Source: Methanohalophilus euhalobius (lineage in GTDB: Archaea; Halobacteriota; Methanosarcinia; Methanosarcinales; Methanosarcinaceae). From it: 64,000 nucleotides of DNA. The position numbers and the translations under genes are program-made. The notes below the pieces were generated by a model. The model was not told where the DNA came from, searched no databases, and worked only from the letters and a program-made list of their open reading frames with translations. This document shows positions 63,371 to 64,000 of this stretch, one piece after another (the first letter of the stretch is position 1; each line of letters opens with the position of its first letter). The stretch lies in contig NZ_OBDR01000008.1 in assembly GCF_900215215.1 (NCBI RefSeq), positions 1 to 64,000 of the forward strand, read 5' to 3'.

Positions 63371-64000
63371 ATGGACGATATCGATACAGTATATGAAAAA
63401 CTGGAAGGCATAATTTCCAGGGAAGAATTTGAAGCAAAGGTAGAGGAAAAAATAGAGGAGATGCATAACCTCTGTGATGTCCAGACAGCCGCCCTGCTGG
63501 TAGCACATAACCTCGGTGCTACGGATGCGGGCGTTGAAACGATTAAGATTGCAGACATAAATGAGGCATCATCCAACGTGAATTTCACAGGAAAGGCAAT
63601 TTCTGTTTTTGAACCAAAGGAATTCAGCCGTGACGATGGCACCACAGGCAGGGTTGGAAATATTATAGTGGCGGATGAAACCGGTTCGATCAGGGTAACT
63701 CTCTGGGACGATCTTGCAGACCTTTTAAAAACCGGTGATATCAGTACTGGTAAGAGTTACAATATTAGTGGCTACGCCAAAGAAGGTTATTCAGGAATTG
63801 AAGTCAATATCGGCAGAGGTGGAGGCATTTCTGAAAGTGAGGAAAATGTCAAGGCAAATATTAACCTCTCCGGTATCTCGGAGATAAAGGACGGAGATTC
63901 TGATGTTAATGTCGTTGGAATGGTCCTGGATGTATCGGATGTTCGCACTTTCCAGAAACGTGATGGTTCTCAAGGACGGGTACGCAACATTACAATAGGA
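63371..64000 (+). CDS. replication protein A (OB-fold ssDNA-binding), partial
   Basis: The frame starts at the ATG at 63371 after AGGTGTGCTG and remains open to the window edge (210 codons). Residues 1-65 are helical (YEKLEGIISREEFEAKVEEK). The first OB fold follows (TTGRVGNIIVADETGSIRVT, then LWDDLADLL). A second begins near 175 (DVNVVGMVLDVSDVRTFQKR, then DGSQGRVRNITIG). This is the tandem-OB layout of methanogen RPA1-type proteins. Divergent from kptA across 130 bases. Confidence 0.9.
   Translation, partial: MDDIDTVYEKLEGIISREEFEAKVEEKIEEMHNLCDVQTAALLVAHNLGATDAGVETIKIADINEASSNVNFTGKAISVFEPKEFSRDDGTTGRVGNIIVADETGSIRVTLWDDLADLLKTGDISTGKSYNISGYAKEGYSGIEVNIGRGGGISESEENVKANINLSGISEIKDGDSDVNVVGMVLDVSDVRTFQKRDGSQGRVRNITIG

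Overview
The window comes from a methylotrophic or halotolerant methanogenic archaeon of the Methanosarcinaceae; Methanohalophilus-, Methanolobus- or Methanococcoides-like genera fit best. The evidence is a complete mtrEDCBAFGH operon, an HdrC-HdrB pair, archaeal information-processing genes (archaeal AlaRS, ValRS and TyrRS, DnaG primase, RPA, L37e, Sm-like protein, TruA, Trm-G10-type methyltransferase, KptA, Thg1-like protein), the archaeal purine enzyme PurP, ThiD-ThiN, PGF-CTERM surface anchoring and a BCCT betaine transporter. I assign no species.

Layout. 0.3-3.8 kb: small methanogen protein, surE, and a betaine transporter translationally coupled to an unknown protein. 4-11.7 kb: alaS, a degenerate RecA/KaiC-like protein fused to a receiver domain, a frameshifted small membrane gene, valS and a Usp protein. 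11.7-15 kb (minus): MarC, MscS and ThiD-ThiN. 15.2-17.1 kb: Sm-like protein, L37e, PurF. 17.1-21.8 kb: PAP2 phosphatase, then a 1202-residue 5-oxoprolinase/hydantoinase fusion overlapping an M23-like gene. 21.9-24.3 kb: a decayed surface-protein gene, hdrCB and a decayed DUF4139 gene. 24.3-29.9 kb: nth and the mtr operon. 30.2-31.7 kb: TIM-barrel protein and DUF5806 protein. 31.9-37 kb: UbiD-like decarboxylase, AcnX-type dehydratase large and small subunits (the archaeal mevalonate branch), M50 protease and a B12/radical SAM protein. 37-41 kb (minus): zinc/iron cluster protein, Usp, uvrC and a coupled RNase H-like exonuclease. 41-44 kb: PRC-barrel protein, Thg1-like protein, tyrS and an unknown 384-residue protein. 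44.2-52.3 kb is the most accessory part: a wrecked IS5-type element, tiny membrane ORFs, a hybrid sensor kinase and a ~1.28-kilocodon parallel-beta-helix surface protein whose signal peptide is out of frame at a C6/G6 tract. 52.4-64 kb: two M24 peptidases, an exported protein, DUF1805, the tRNA methyltransferase, a YgjP-like metallopeptidase, truA, a membrane-anchored HTH regulator, purP, a lipoprotein, dnaG, kptA and a partial RPA.

How the genes connect. Energy metabolism is represented by Mtr (sodium-pumping methyl transfer from tetrahydrosarcinapterin to CoM) and HdrCB (CoM-S-S-CoB reduction). Isoprenoid supply is represented by the phosphomevalonate dehydratase and anhydromevalonate-phosphate decarboxylase genes. 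BCCT and MscS fit osmotic control. Repair genes (uvrC, exonuclease, nth) and replication genes (dnaG, rpa) are scattered. Several single-base lesions lie in small or surface-protein genes. They may be real decay, phase variation or assembly error, and they are flagged individually.
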